A DNA stretch of 64,000 nucleotides from an uncultured Xylophilus sp. (GTDB lineage: Bacteria; Pseudomonadota; Gammaproteobacteria; Burkholderiales; Burkholderiaceae_C), in assembly GCA_913776965.1 (NCBI GenBank), contig CAJYQL010000063.1, positions 1 to 64,000 of the forward strand, given 5' to 3'. Positions 28,292 through 37,449 of this stretch are shown here, piece after piece. Under the pieces are notes generated by a model. The model was not told the DNA's origin. It was given only the letters and a program-made list of their open reading frames with translations, and made no database searches. Made by a program: the position numbers and the translations under genes. Each line of letters opens with the position of its first letter. The first letter of the stretch is position 1.

Positions 28292-28879
28292 TCATCCGGC
28301 GTAGGCCTGCAGCAGATCGTCGTAGCGGCCGGAGGCGGCGAGCAGCAGGTCGCAGCATTCGCGCACCGCGCCGTGGCCGGCCTGCGTCCGCGTCACATGG
28401 TGCGCCACGGCCAGCACCTCGCCGTGCGCGCCGGGCGCGGCGCAGGCGAAGGCGGCGCGGCGCATCAGCGGCAGGTCGGGCCAGTCGTCGCCCATGGCCG
28501 CGGCCTGGTGCCAGCCCAGGCCGAGCGCGGCCAGCGTGGCTTCGGCGGCCGGCCGCTTGTCCTCGGTGCCGAAATGCGCATGCACGATGCCCAGTGCGCT
28601 CAAGCGCGCGCGCAGCGGACGCGAATCGCGGCCGGTGACGATCGCGGGCAGGATGCCCGCGCGCTGCAGCAGCTTGAGCCCGTGGCCGTCCAGCGTGTTG
28701 AAGCGCTTGATCTGTTCGCCGCCGACCCGCGGGTCGTCTTCCGGGTATTCGGCGAAGTACAGGCCGCCGTCGGTCAGCACGCCGTCGACGTCGAAGAACG
28801 CCACGCGCACGTCCTGGGCGCGCAGCAGCAGTTCGGGTTCCCAGCGCAGCACCGGGGCGAGGGGCGGCAGCGTATCCAT
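28292..28879 (-). CDS. kdsC: 3-deoxy-D-manno-octulosonate 8-phosphate phosphatase
   Basis: The 195-residue HAD-family enzyme has VAFFDVDGVLTDGGLYF (nucleophile Asp), FNTLDGHGLKLL, VTGRDS and the MGDDWPDLPLM metal motif. It dephosphorylates Kdo-8-phosphate to Kdo for LPS inner core. It follows kdsD with a one-base stop/start overlap, so the two are coupled. Confidence 0.95.
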   Translation of the reverse strand: MDTLPPLAPVLRWEPELLLRAQDVRVAFFDVDGVLTDGGLYFAEYPEDDPRVGGEQIKRFNTLDGHGLKLLQRAGILPAIVTGRDSRPLRARLSALGIVHAHFGTEDKRPAAEATLAALGLGWHQAAAMGDDWPDLPLMRRAAFACAAPGAHGEVLAVAHHVTRTQAGHGAVRECCDLLLAASGRYDDLLQAYAG

Positions 28880-29880
28880 CAGACGACCTTCGCCCGCATC
28901 AGTTCGCCGATGTGCACCAGGCCGACCAGCCGGCCGTCCGCGTCGGCCACCAGCAGGCTGGTGATGCGGTGCTGCTCCATGCGCTCGGCCGCGTCGGCGG
29001 CGAGCGCCGTCGGGGCGATGGTGCGCGGCGCGGCGTGCATCACGTCGCGGGCGGTCAGGGCGCGCAGGTCGGCGCCGGTCTCGACCAGCCGGCGCAGGTC
29101 GCCGTCGGTGAAGATGCCGAGCAGGCGCTGCTCCGGCCCGACCACCGCGGCGGCGCCGAGGCCCTTGGCGCTCATCTCGCGCATCAGCACGGCGAAGGAG
29201 GCGTCCGGCGCGACGGCGGGCAGCGCGTCGCCGGTGACCATCACGTCGGCGACATGCGTCAGCAGCTTGCGGCCGAGCGCGCCGCCGGGATGCGACCGGG
29301 CGAAGTCCTCGGGCCGGAAGCCGCGCGCGTCGAGCAGGGCGACCGCCAGCGCGTCGCCCAGTGCGACCTGGGCGGTGGTGCTGGCCGTAGGCGCCAGGTT
29401 GTGGGGGCAGGCTTCCTTCTCGACGCCGCTGTCAAGCACGATGTCGGCATGGCGGGCCAGGGTGGAGCGCGCGCCGCCGGTCATCGCGATCAGCGGCGCA
29501 CCCAGCCGGCGCACCACCGGCAGGATGGCGGCCAGCTCGGAGACTTCGCCGCTGTTGGAGATGCCGAGCACCACGTCGTCGGCGGTGATCATGCCGAGGT
29601 CGCCGTGGCTCGCCTCGGCCGGGTGCACGAACATCGCGGGCGTTCCAGTGGAGGCGAGCGTCGCGGCGATCTTGCGGCCGATGTGGCCGCTCTTGCCCAT
29701 GCCCATCACCACCACCCGGCCGCGGCAGGCCAGGATGGCGCGCACCGCCTCGGCGAAGCCGTCGCCGAGCCGGGCCTTCAGGCCGGTCACCGCGGCGGCC
29801 TCGATGTCGAGCGTCTCGTGCGCCAGGCGCAGGGCCGCGGCGGCGTCGAAACCGGCGGAGGAAGGCAGCGATGCGGTCAT
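28879..29880 (-). CDS. kdsD: Arabinose-5-phosphate isomerase
   Basis: The 333-residue protein has a SIS sugar-isomerase domain (GMGKSGHIGRKIAATLASTG, SNSGEVSEL) and two C-terminal CBS domains (LLGIFTDGDLRRL, VGLVHIGEL). It makes arabinose-5-phosphate from ribulose-5-phosphate, the first Kdo step. It is the first gene of the kdsD-kdsC-lptC-SDR unit and diverges from the antiporter gene 84 bases away. Confidence 0.95.
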   Translation of the reverse strand: MTASLPSSAGFDAAAALRLAHETLDIEAAAVTGLKARLGDGFAEAVRAILACRGRVVVMGMGKSGHIGRKIAATLASTGTPAMFVHPAEASHGDLGMITADDVVLGISNSGEVSELAAILPVVRRLGAPLIAMTGGARSTLARHADIVLDSGVEKEACPHNLAPTASTTAQVALGDALAVALLDARGFRPEDFARSHPGGALGRKLLTHVADVMVTGDALPAVAPDASFAVLMREMSAKGLGAAAVVGPEQRLLGIFTDGDLRRLVETGADLRALTARDVMHAAPRTIAPTALAADAAERMEQHRITSLLVADADGRLVGLVHIGELMRAKVV

Positions 29881-29964
29881 CGGTGGATTTTATCGGCCGC
29901 CCCGTTTCCGTGCGCCGGCCCGGGGCACGGGCTGGCGCGGCACCGTGCTTGCTAGCATGCCGCC

Positions 29965-31950
29965 ATGTCCTCGCTCGAATTGACGCTGCTCTACCTGCTC
30001 GCAGCCGTGCTGGGCGTGGTCGCCTGCCGCAGCCTGCGGCTGCCGCCGATGCTGGGCTATCTGATCGCCGGCGTGCTGATCGGCCCGCACGCGCTGGCGC
30101 TGGCGCAGAACTCCGAAGGCGTGCGCCATCTCGGCGAATTCGGCGTGGTGTTCCTGATGTTCGTGATCGGGCTGGAATTCAGCCTGCCCAAGCTGCGCGC
30201 GATGCGCCGGCACGTGTTCGGCCTGGGGCTCGCGCAGGTGCTGCTGACGATGGCGGTCGCGACGGCCGGTGCGCTGCTGGTCGCGTACCTGCTGCCGGCC
30301 TACTGGCAGATGAGCTGGCAGGCGGCGGTCGCCTTGTCCGGCGCGCTGGCGATGAGCAGCACCGCCATCGTGGTCAAGCTGATGGCCGAGCGGCTGGAGC
30401 TGGAAAGCGAGCACGGCAAGCGCGTCATGGGCATCCTGCTGTTCCAGGACCTGGCGGTGGTGCCGCTGTTGGTGCTGATTCCGGCCCTGGGGTCGTCGCC
30501 CGAGCGGCTGCTGATCGAGGTGGGCATCGCGACGGCCAAGGCCGCGGTGCTGGTCACGCTGCTGCTGGTCGGCGGGCAGAAGGTGATGCGCTGGTGGCTC
30601 ACGCTCGTCGCGCGGCGCCGCAGCGAGGAGCTGTTCATGCTCAACCTGCTGCTGATCGCACTCGGCCTTGCTTGGCTCACCGAATGGGCCGGGCTGAGCC
30701 TGGCGCTCGGTGCGTTCATCGCCGGCATGCTGGTGTCGGAGACCGAATTCAAGCACCAGGTGGAGACCGACATTCGGCCGTTCCACGACGTGCTGCTCGG
30801 CCTGTTCTTCATCACCGTCGGCATGATGCTCGACTGGCACGTGCTGCTCGAGCGCTGGGGCCTGGTGCTGGCGCTGCTGCTGGTGCCATTGCTGCTGAAA
30901 CTGGTGCTGATCACCGCGCTCGCGCGGCTGCTGGGCGCGACCGCCGGCGTGTCGCTGCGCACCGGCCTGTACCTGGCGCAGGCCGGGGAGTTCGGCTTCG
31001 TGCTGCTGTCGCTGGCGCAGGCCCGTGGGCTGATCGCGCCCTCGCTCCTCAATCCGGTGCTGGCGGCGATGGTGCTGTCGATGCTGGCGACGCCCTTCAT
31101 CGTGATGTACGCCAACCGGATCGTGATGAAGCTGGTCGCGAGCGAATGGCTGCAGCAGTCGCTGCAGATGACGACCATCGCGCGCAAGTCGATCAACGCC
31201 CACAAGCACGTGATCATCTGCGGCTACGGCCGCTGCGGCCAGAACCTGGCACGGATGCTGGAGCGCGAGGGCATTCCGTCGATCGCGCTCGACCTCGACC
31301 CCGACCGGGTGCGGCAGGCCGCGGCGGCGGGCGACTCGGTCGTCTTCGGCGACGCCGCGCGGCTGCAGGCGCTGATGGCGGCCGGACTGGCGCGGGCCAG
31401 TGCGGTGGTCGTCACCTACCTGGACGTGCCGGGCACGATGAAGCTGCTGGCGCATGCCCGCTCGCATGCGCCGCAGGTGCCGGTGGTCGTGCGCACCCAG
31501 GACGACCGCGACCTGGAAAAACTGCAGGAAGCCGGCGCCACCGAAGTGGTGCCCGAGGCGATCGAAGGTTCGCTGATGCTCGCGAGCCATGCGCTGGCGC
31601 TGGTCGGCGTGCCGATGCGCCGCGTGATCCGGGTGGTGCAGGACCAGCGCGATGCCCGCTACGACCTGTTGCGCGGCTATTTCCACGGCGCCGACGACGA
31701 CGACGCGCAGGACCACGACACCGAACGGCTGGCGCCGGTCACCCTGGCGCTGGGCGTGGCGGCGGTCGGGCGCAGCGTCGGCGCGCTGGCGCTGCACACG
31801 CTGGGGGTGCGGGTGGTCGGCGTGCGGCGCGCCAACGGCCGCACCGCGCCGCCGGTGGCGGCTACCGTGCTGGAGGAAGGCGACACCCTGGTGCTGTCGG
31901 GCCGGCCCGCTGCGCTGGCGATGGCCGAGGAACTGCTCGCTCGGCGCTGA
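29965..31950 (+). CDS. CPA2 monovalent cation:proton antiporter with RCK domain (KefB/YbaL-like)
   Basis: The 661-residue protein has about 12-13 membrane helices (residues 1-380) with GLEFSLPKL, MSSTAIVVKLM and LSLALGAFIAGMLVSE, then an RCK/TrkA-N domain (HVIICGYGRCGQNLARML, about 412-530) and a TrkA-C domain (about 570-661). This is the layout of potassium/proton exchangers. Gating by glutathione adducts is known for KefB/C; I cannot see whether it applies. No ancillary kefF/G gene is adjacent. Confidence 0.93.
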   Translation: MSSLELTLLYLLAAVLGVVACRSLRLPPMLGYLIAGVLIGPHALALAQNSEGVRHLGEFGVVFLMFVIGLEFSLPKLRAMRRHVFGLGLAQVLLTMAVATAGALLVAYLLPAYWQMSWQAAVALSGALAMSSTAIVVKLMAERLELESEHGKRVMGILLFQDLAVVPLLVLIPALGSSPERLLIEVGIATAKAAVLVTLLLVGGQKVMRWWLTLVARRRSEELFMLNLLLIALGLAWLTEWAGLSLALGAFIAGMLVSETEFKHQVETDIRPFHDVLLGLFFITVGMMLDWHVLLERWGLVLALLLVPLLLKLVLITALARLLGATAGVSLRTGLYLAQAGEFGFVLLSLAQARGLIAPSLLNPVLAAMVLSMLATPFIVMYANRIVMKLVASEWLQQSLQMTTIARKSINAHKHVIICGYGRCGQNLARMLEREGIPSIALDLDPDRVRQAAAAGDSVVFGDAARLQALMAAGLARASAVVVTYLDVPGTMKLLAHARSHAPQVPVVVRTQDDRDLEKLQEAGATEVVPEAIEGSLMLASHALALVGVPMRRVIRVVQDQRDARYDLLRGYFHGADDDDAQDHDTERLAPVTLALGVAAVGRSVGALALHTLGVRVVGVRRANGRTAPPVAATVLEEGDTLVLSGRPAALAMAEELLARR

Positions 31951-31971
31951 TGCTGCGGCCAGCGCAGGCCG

Positions 31972-32748
31972 TCAGGCGGCCGGCGGCAGCGGCTGCAGCA
32001 CGCCGAAGTGCTCGCGCTCGGGTTTGCGGCCGAGCGGCCCGAGCAGCGACGGCGGGTCCGGCAGGCGGGTGTCGGGCAGCCGGTCGAGCAGATCGCGGAT
32101 CAAGGTGAGCCGCCCGACCCGCTGGTCGTTGAAGTCCACCAGCGTCCACGGCGTGCGCTTCTTGTGGGTGGCGGCGAGCATCGCCTCGCGCGCGGCGGTG
32201 TAGTCGTCGTAGTGCAGCCGGGCCTTCACGTCCACCGGCGAGAGCTTCCAGCGCTTGAGCGGATCGGCGTCGCGCTCGGCGAAGCGTTCTTCCTGCTGGG
32301 CCTGGTCGGTGGTCAGCCAGTACTTGAATAGCCGGATGCCGTCGTCCACCAGCATGCGCTCGAACACCGGCACCTGTCGCAGGAAGGCCTCGACCTGGTC
32401 CTGGGTCGCATAGCCCATCACCTTCTCGACCCCGGCGCGGTTGTACCAGCTGCGGTCGAACAGCGCGATCTCGCCCGCCGCCGGCAGGTGCGGCACGTAG
32501 CGCTGGAAGTACCACTGCGTGCTTTCGCGCTCGGTCGGCTTGGGCAGCGCCACGGTGCGGCACTGGCGCGGGTTCAGGTGCTCCGACACGGCCTGGATCG
32601 CACCGCCCTTACCGGCGGTATCGCGGCCCTCGAAGAGGATCAGGATGCGCTGGCCGGTCGCCTCGGCCCAGCGGGCCATGCGGGCGAGCTCGATCTGCAG
32701 CGGTTCGAGGGCGTGGGCGTAGTCCTTGCGGGAGAAGGCGGAGGCCAT
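31972..32748 (-). CDS. ppk2: Polyphosphate kinase 2 family protein
   Basis: The 258-residue single-domain kinase has Walker A GRDTAGKGG (41-49), lid region KPTERESTQWYFQRYVPHLP and Walker B FDRSWYNRAGVEKVMGY (97-113). It uses polyphosphate to phosphorylate nucleoside (di)phosphates, or the reverse. Length and motifs fit the one-domain class. The Met at 32748 begins the conserved part; a longer frame upstream is not protein-like. It converges with the antiporter gene. Confidence 0.93.
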   Translation of the reverse strand: MASAFSRKDYAHALEPLQIELARMARWAEATGQRILILFEGRDTAGKGGAIQAVSEHLNPRQCRTVALPKPTERESTQWYFQRYVPHLPAAGEIALFDRSWYNRAGVEKVMGYATQDQVEAFLRQVPVFERMLVDDGIRLFKYWLTTDQAQQEERFAERDADPLKRWKLSPVDVKARLHYDDYTAAREAMLAATHKKRTPWTLVDFNDQRVGRLTLIRDLLDRLPDTRLPDPPSLLGPLGRKPEREHFGVLQPLPPAA

Positions 32749-32896
32749 GGCGGTCGTGGGGCAGTGGTGTGTCTGATGATTCCAGCACGGCCGGCCTACG
32801 GCAGCGGTTGCAGCCTGTTGCGGCAGCGGCGAGGAAAAATTTTTAGAGCCGGGTGCGATAACGCCGCTTTTGCGGGCTAGAATTCGCCCCCTCATC

Positions 32897-32972
32897 GCGG
32901 GAATAGCTCAGTTGGTAGAGCGCAACCTTGCCAAGGTTGAGGTCGAGAGTTCGAGACTCTTTTCCCGCTCCA
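32897..32972 (+). tRNA. tRNA-Gly (GCC anticodon)
   Basis: The 76-base gene has acceptor arm GCGGGAA pairing TTCCCGC, D-loop TAGCTCAGTTGGTAGAGC, anticodon loop CTTGCCAAG (GCC), T-loop GTTCGAGAC and an encoded CCA end. It closely matches E. coli tRNA-Gly(GCC). Confidence 0.97.
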
Positions 32973-33010
32973 GATTCGCACCTTACGGCTCCTGCCGTCC
33001 GGTACTGCAA

Positions 33011-33040
33011 GCAAAAAGCCACCTTCGGGTGGCTTTTTGC
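33011..33040. terminator. Bidirectional terminator after tRNA-Gly
   Basis: GCAAAAAGCCACC, TTCG loop, GGTGGCTTTTTGC: a perfect symmetric hairpin that can end the tRNA transcript and, on the other strand, the deaminase operon whose stop codon is at 33053. Confidence 0.93.
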
Positions 33041-33052
33041 TGGGCGCGCGGT

Positions 33053-33538
33053 TTAGTCTGCCGCGGTCGGCGGCGCGCCGTTCTCCGGCAGCGCCAGGTA
33101 CGGACCCAGGTCCGCCCGCGCTTCCTCCTCCAGACAGCCGACCGTCACCGCCACGCCCGCGTCGCGCAGGATCGCGATGCCGCGGCCGGCATTGCGTGGA
33201 TCGGGGTCGAGCATCGCCACCACCACCCGGCCGATGCCGCGCGCGGCCAGCGTCTTCGCGCACGACGGCGTGCGGCCGTGGAAGGCGCAGGGCTCCAGCG
33301 TCACATAGGCGGTCACCTCGGCGAGCGGCCCGTCGAGCACGGCCATCGCCTGCGCCTCGGCATGCGGCTGGCCCGGCGGCTGGGTGAAGCCGCGTGCGAC
33401 GATGGCGCGGTCCCGCACCAGCACGCAGCCGACCGGCGGATTGGGCAGGCACGCCGGCAGCGCCCGCCGACCCTCGGCCAGGGCGGCGCGCATCCACGCG
33501 ATCGCGTCGGGATCGTGCGGTCCGGGCGCCGCCGTCAT
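33053..33538 (-). CDS. Stand-alone cytidine/deoxycytidylate-type deaminase (RibD N-terminal-like)
   Basis: The 161-residue protein is a zinc deaminase domain: PPVGCVLVRD, HAEAQAM (zinc His and catalytic Glu) and LEPCAFHGRTPSC (two zinc Cys), then DPRNAGRGI-like text typical of RibD. It lacks the C-terminal reductase domain of full RibD, so either a distant RibG-like reductase completes the riboflavin step or it is a related deaminase. Its ATG overlaps the stop of the upstream binding-protein gene (ATGA). Confidence 0.85.
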   Translation of the reverse strand: MTAAPGPHDPDAIAWMRAALAEGRRALPACLPNPPVGCVLVRDRAIVARGFTQPPGQPHAEAQAMAVLDGPLAEVTAYVTLEPCAFHGRTPSCAKTLAARGIGRVVVAMLDPDPRNAGRGIAILRDAGVAVTVGCLEEEARADLGPYLALPENGAPPTAAD

Positions 33539-34266
33539 GCCGCCGGCGCCACCGAAGCGCCCTGGATGCCGTGGCGCGCCAGCGCGGCGGCGACGAAGCC
33601 GCTGGCCTTCTGTTCTTCCACATAGGCGTGGAGAAACGCGGCGGCGGCCTCGCCCCGGCCCTTGGGCAGCCCCATCGCCTGCTGGATCACCATGAAGCGG
33701 CCCGGCAGCAGCCGCAGGCCGGGGATGCGGTGGGCGTCGGCTTCCAGCTGCTGCTTCACGCCGGCGGCCACGTCCAGGCCTTCGGCGACGAAGGTGTCCA
33801 CCACCGTCTGCGACGACGGCGCCCGCACGATCTCGGCGGCCTGCAGTTCGCGGCTGAGGAACAGGTCGTAGGCACTGCCCTTGCCGACCGCGACCCGACG
33901 GCCGGCCCGGTCGACCTCGGCGTTGTCCCGCAGCGGGGACTTGTCCGGAACCAGGTAGGCCCCCTCGATCAGGACGTAGGCGGCGGTGAAGATGATGCCG
34001 GCCCCGCGCGCCGGGTCGATCGCGAAGAAGCCGACATCGGCCTGCTCGTGCGTCACCGCGTCGACCGACCGGCCGGCGGTATCGAAGACGACCGGCTCCA
34101 TCGGCACGCCGAGCCGCTCGGCCAGGCCACGGGCCAGGTCGACCGACACGCCGCAGGGCGCGCCGGAGGGGTCGCGGCCGGCGAGCACCGGATTGCCGAG
34201 GTTGATCGAGGCGCGCATCACGCCGGTGGGCGCGAAGGCGGCGAGGAGGGCGGGGGTGGTGTCCAT
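33535..34266 (-). CDS. Family-3 solute-binding-fold protein without export signal
   Basis: The 243-residue protein has a periplasmic-binding-protein type 2 fold: GVMRASINLGNPVLAG, GVSVDLARGLAERLGVP, DVGFFAIDPARGAGI and a C-terminal FLHAYVEEQKASGFV. Starting at MDTTPALLAAFAPT it has no signal peptide, and the longest open start (34353) adds Arg and Pro residues, not a signal. It may therefore act in the cytoplasm, perhaps as a ligand-binding or enzyme-like protein. It is coupled to the deaminase gene by ATGA. Confidence 0.8.
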   Translation of the reverse strand: MDTTPALLAAFAPTGVMRASINLGNPVLAGRDPSGAPCGVSVDLARGLAERLGVPMEPVVFDTAGRSVDAVTHEQADVGFFAIDPARGAGIIFTAAYVLIEGAYLVPDKSPLRDNAEVDRAGRRVAVGKGSAYDLFLSRELQAAEIVRAPSSQTVVDTFVAEGLDVAAGVKQQLEADAHRIPGLRLLPGRFMVIQQAMGLPKGRGEAAAAFLHAYVEEQKASGFVAAALARHGIQGASVAPAA

Positions 34267-34424
34267 GGAAGGCGGGGCCGGGAGGAAGGGGCAGAAAGGG
34301 GCTGGGCCTGCCATTCTGCCGATCCGGGTCGCCGCCGGTGCGCCCGCGCGCATGCAAGGGTTTCGGCAGCCGGCGGAAGCCCCGCCCGGGCACGGACATG
34401 CCGCTGCCGCTACCCTCTGCCGCC

Positions 34425-35285
34425 ATGTCCGACTCGCGTTTCGCCGACCTGTCCGCCGATCCGGCGCTGGCCTCCCCGCTGCCGGGAAGCGACCCGCTTC
34501 CGCTGCCGCCGGCAGCAGAGGTCGTCGCTACGCCCCCGCCGGGCGCCGGCCTCGGCCGCATCCATGCCCGGCGGCTGCGCGACATCTACCGCTCGGCGGG
34601 CTGGCCCTGCCAGGACCTGGTCGAGGTCGAACTGCTGGCCGCCGGCATGGTGCAGCGGCTGCAGGACGCCCAGGGCCGCGAGTCGCTGCGGGTGACCGAC
34701 GCCGGCATCACGCTGCTGGCCGAGACGCTGCTGAAGAACCGCGCCGCGCTGTCGCAGCACCAGGCGCTGGAGGAGCGGGTGGCGCGCGAGATGCAGCGGG
34801 CCGGCCGGATCGTCTGGCGCGGCCTGTCGCTGCGCGCCCAGGTGCCGGGCGTGGCCGAGGAGGACCCGCAGCGCTGGTGCATCGCCAAGCCCGACGTGTT
34901 CTCGATCCGCAACACCACGGTGGAGCACTACGTCGAGCCGATCGTCCACGAGATCAAGGTGCGCCGCGCCGACCTGCTCGGCGACCTGCGCCGGCCGGCC
35001 AAACGGGCCGCCTACCTGCACATGAGCAGCGAATGCTGGTACGTGCTCGGCTACGACGGGCGCGGCCGCTGCATCGCCGCGCCGGAAGAGGTGCCGCTCG
35101 AATGCGGCGTGATGGTGTACGACGGCAGCCGGCTGTCGGTCGCGCGGCCGGCGCCGCGCCGGGCGATGGCGCTGCCCTTCGCCACCTGGATGGCGCTGGC
35201 GAAGGCGAGTCCGCTGCCCCGCCAGGGCGAGGACCAGGGCCTGCTCGCGCCCTGCGACGACGCGGACGACTGCGCCGCGTTGTAG
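34425..35285 (+). CDS. Conserved hypothetical protein, possible PD-(D/E)XK nuclease fold
   Basis: The 286-residue protein is uncharacterised. Residues 40-110 look like a winged helix (HARRLRDIYRSAGWPCQDLV, LRVTDAGITLLAETL). Residues 140-220 contain KPDVFSIRNT, then VHEIKVRRADLLGDLR and KRAAYLHMSSECWYVL. The spaced D...ExK signature with the following R-rich helix resembles nucleases of the MmcB type. A Met at 34398 is possible. It is divergent from the deaminase pair. Confidence 0.7.
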   Translation: MSDSRFADLSADPALASPLPGSDPLPLPPAAEVVATPPPGAGLGRIHARRLRDIYRSAGWPCQDLVEVELLAAGMVQRLQDAQGRESLRVTDAGITLLAETLLKNRAALSQHQALEERVAREMQRAGRIVWRGLSLRAQVPGVAEEDPQRWCIAKPDVFSIRNTTVEHYVEPIVHEIKVRRADLLGDLRRPAKRAAYLHMSSECWYVLGYDGRGRCIAAPEEVPLECGVMVYDGSRLSVARPAPRRAMALPFATWMALAKASPLPRQGEDQGLLAPCDDADDCAAL

Positions 35286-35393
35286 GAACCGGTCAGCCGC
35301 GCCGCGCGGCGCCGTCCCACTCGGCCGGCGGCGGCCGGTCGGCAAGCTGCTGGGTCTTCAAAACGAGAGCCCGGCCCCTCCGGGCCTGACCCC

Positions 35394-36467
35394 ATGAGCA
35401 CCACGCCCCGCACCGGCCAGGCACCGCCCCACCTGGACCGCGCCACCTTCGGCGAACGTTTCCGCCTGCGCTATTACGACCCGGCTTTCCGGACCGAGGA
35501 CGCGGCCATTGCCCGGCTGGAGGCGATCGCCTGGGAAGCCTACGAGGACGGCCGTAAGGCGCCGATCACCGTCAAGGCCGGCCCCGGTTTCGCCGATCCG
35601 GACTACGACGTGGCGACCGAATGGATGGACACCCACCGCCGCCTGGCCGATGCGCAGGCTCGCTGGGACGCCCCGGCGACCATCCCGCGCATCCTGCTGA
35701 TCAACGGCAGCGCCCGCAACGACGGCACCTGCCCGGGCGAAATTTCCAAGACCTGGCGCTTCAACCAGATGGCGCGCCGCGTGGTGGAAGACGCCGGCAT
35801 GGAGGCCGACCTGCTCGACCTGAGCCTGGTCACCTCCGAATACGGCCGCACCATCCACCCGTGCAAGGGCTGCCTGTCCACCGCGATGCCGCTGTGCCAC
35901 TGGCCCTGCAGCTGCTACCCCAACCATTCGCTCGACCAGGCCGACGACTGGATGGCCGAGATCTACGAGCGCTGGGTCTCGGCCCACGGCATCGTGATCA
36001 TGGCGCCGACCTACTGGAACCAGTCGCCGAGCCCGCTCAAGCTGATGATCGACCGGCTGGTCTGTGCCGACGGCGGCAACCCCGATCCGTCCAGCACGCA
36101 CGGCAAGAAGGCCCAGGAAGCCAAGGACATCGAGGCCAAGGGCTGGGACTTCCCCAAGCACGTGGCCGGCCGCGTCTACGGCGTGGTGGTCCACGGCGAC
36201 GTGTCGGGAGTGGAATCGCACCGGCGCAACCTGACCGACTGGCTGGACTGGATGGGCCTGATCCCCGCCGGCCACTGGTCCACGCTCGACCGCTACATCG
36301 GCTACTACGGCCCGTACTACGACAGCCACGAGACGCTCGACCGCGACACCGACGTGCAGGCCGAGGTCCGCAATGTCGCGGTCTCGGTCGTCGAAGCCGT
36401 GCGCCAGCTGCGGTCAGGCGACCTGCGCCAGCCCGACCGCCAGGTGCGGCCGCCGCGGCCGAAGTGA
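35394..36467 (+). CDS. Flavodoxin-fold NAD(P)H-dependent FMN oxidoreductase
   Basis: The 357-residue protein has an N-terminal extension of about 95 residues, then the FMN-reductase fold: ILLINGSARNDGTCPGEISK (phosphate loop), CKGCLSTAMPLCHWPCSCYP, and IVIMAPTYWNQSPSPLKLM. The Cys-rich loop resembles iron-sulfur or redox-active flavoproteins. The likely role is quinone, azo or nitro reduction. An OsmC gene follows 71 bases later on the same strand. Confidence 0.85.
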   Translation: MSTTPRTGQAPPHLDRATFGERFRLRYYDPAFRTEDAAIARLEAIAWEAYEDGRKAPITVKAGPGFADPDYDVATEWMDTHRRLADAQARWDAPATIPRILLINGSARNDGTCPGEISKTWRFNQMARRVVEDAGMEADLLDLSLVTSEYGRTIHPCKGCLSTAMPLCHWPCSCYPNHSLDQADDWMAEIYERWVSAHGIVIMAPTYWNQSPSPLKLMIDRLVCADGGNPDPSSTHGKKAQEAKDIEAKGWDFPKHVAGRVYGVVVHGDVSGVESHRRNLTDWLDWMGLIPAGHWSTLDRYIGYYGPYYDSHETLDRDTDVQAEVRNVAVSVVEAVRQLRSGDLRQPDRQVRPPRPK

Positions 36468-36538
36468 GCCGCCGTTCCATCTGCCGTCACCGCATTTCCC
36501 TTTTCCTCCACCACCACCGTTCCTGAAAGGACACCACC

Positions 36539-36976
36539 ATGATCGAGAAGACCGCCAGCGTTCACTGGGAAGGCCCGGGCAAGAAGGGCCAGGGCCAGAT
36601 CAGCACCGAGACTGGTGCGCTGGACCGCTACCCCTACGGCTTCGGCAGCCGCTTCGAGGACGACCGCAAGGGCACCAATCCCGAGGAGATCGTCGGCGCG
36701 GCGCATGCGGCCTGCTTCTCGATGGCCTTCGCCTTCGCGGCGGAGAAGGCCGGCTTCGCGACCCGCACGGTCGACACCACCGCCAAGGTGCGGCTCGCCA
36801 AGGACGGCGAAGGCTTCAAGATCGACCTGATCCACCTGACGATGGAAGCCGCGATCGACGGCATCGACGAGGCCCGCTTCCAGGAACTCGCCCAGACCGC
36901 CAAGCGCGACTGCCCGCTGTCGAAGGCGCTGGCGTCGGTGCCCGAGATCACGCTGACCGCGACGCTGCGCCCGTAA
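36539..36976 (+). CDS. osmC: OsmC-family peroxiredoxin
   Basis: The 145-residue protein has the two reactive Cys of the OsmC/Ohr family: C59 in AHAACFSMA and C125 in KRDCPLSKAL, with NPEEIVGAA before the first. It reduces organic peroxides. AAGGAC lies before the ATG. The neighbouring flavoprotein suggests a small oxidative-stress group. Confidence 0.95.
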   Translation: MIEKTASVHWEGPGKKGQGQISTETGALDRYPYGFGSRFEDDRKGTNPEEIVGAAHAACFSMAFAFAAEKAGFATRTVDTTAKVRLAKDGEGFKIDLIHLTMEAAIDGIDEARFQELAQTAKRDCPLSKALASVPEITLTATLRP

Positions 36977-37019
36977 GCCCGGCCCCACCGTCCCTGTCGT
37001 TCCCCACCGGAGACACACC

Positions 37020-37427
37020 ATGCGCTTCCGCCCCACCGCTTCCGCCCTGCGCGGCACCCTGATCGCCGCCGGTCTCGCCCTGACGGGCCTGGCCGCGACC
37101 GCCCAGACGCCCAACGCCACCTACCAGGCCGAGCGCGCCCGCTGCGAAAGCGGCGCCTCGGGCCAGGACCTGGCGGCCTGCCGTCGCGAGGCCGGCGCCG
37201 CCCAGGACGAGGCCCGCCGCGGCAACCTGACCACGCCCGCGCCCGGCCAGCAGGCCGGAAACGCGACAGACCGCTGCAGCGCGCTGTCGGGCGGCGCGCG
37301 CGAGGACTGCCTGAAGCGCAGCGGTGCGGCTGCCGATCCGAAGTCCACCACGACCTCGAGCGGCAGCGTGCAGGGCGGCGGCATCATCCGCGAGACGGTC
37401 ACCACGATTCCGGCGCCCGCGCGCTGA
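37020..37427 (+). CDS. Exported small protein of unknown function
   Basis: The 135-residue product has a signal peptide ending near TAQTPNA (about residue 29) and a polar mature part with four Cys in two spaced pairs (ARCESG..LAACRR and DRCSAL..REDCLKR), which may form disulfides. The rest is Gly/Ser/Thr-rich. It follows osmC by 43 bases with the same orientation. I recognise no family beyond similar short secreted proteins of betaproteobacteria. Confidence 0.75.
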   Translation: MRFRPTASALRGTLIAAGLALTGLAATAQTPNATYQAERARCESGASGQDLAACRREAGAAQDEARRGNLTTPAPGQQAGNATDRCSALSGGAREDCLKRSGAAADPKSTTTSSGSVQGGGIIRETVTTIPAPAR

Positions 37428-37449
37428 CAGGTCCTGCAGGGACGGTCCG

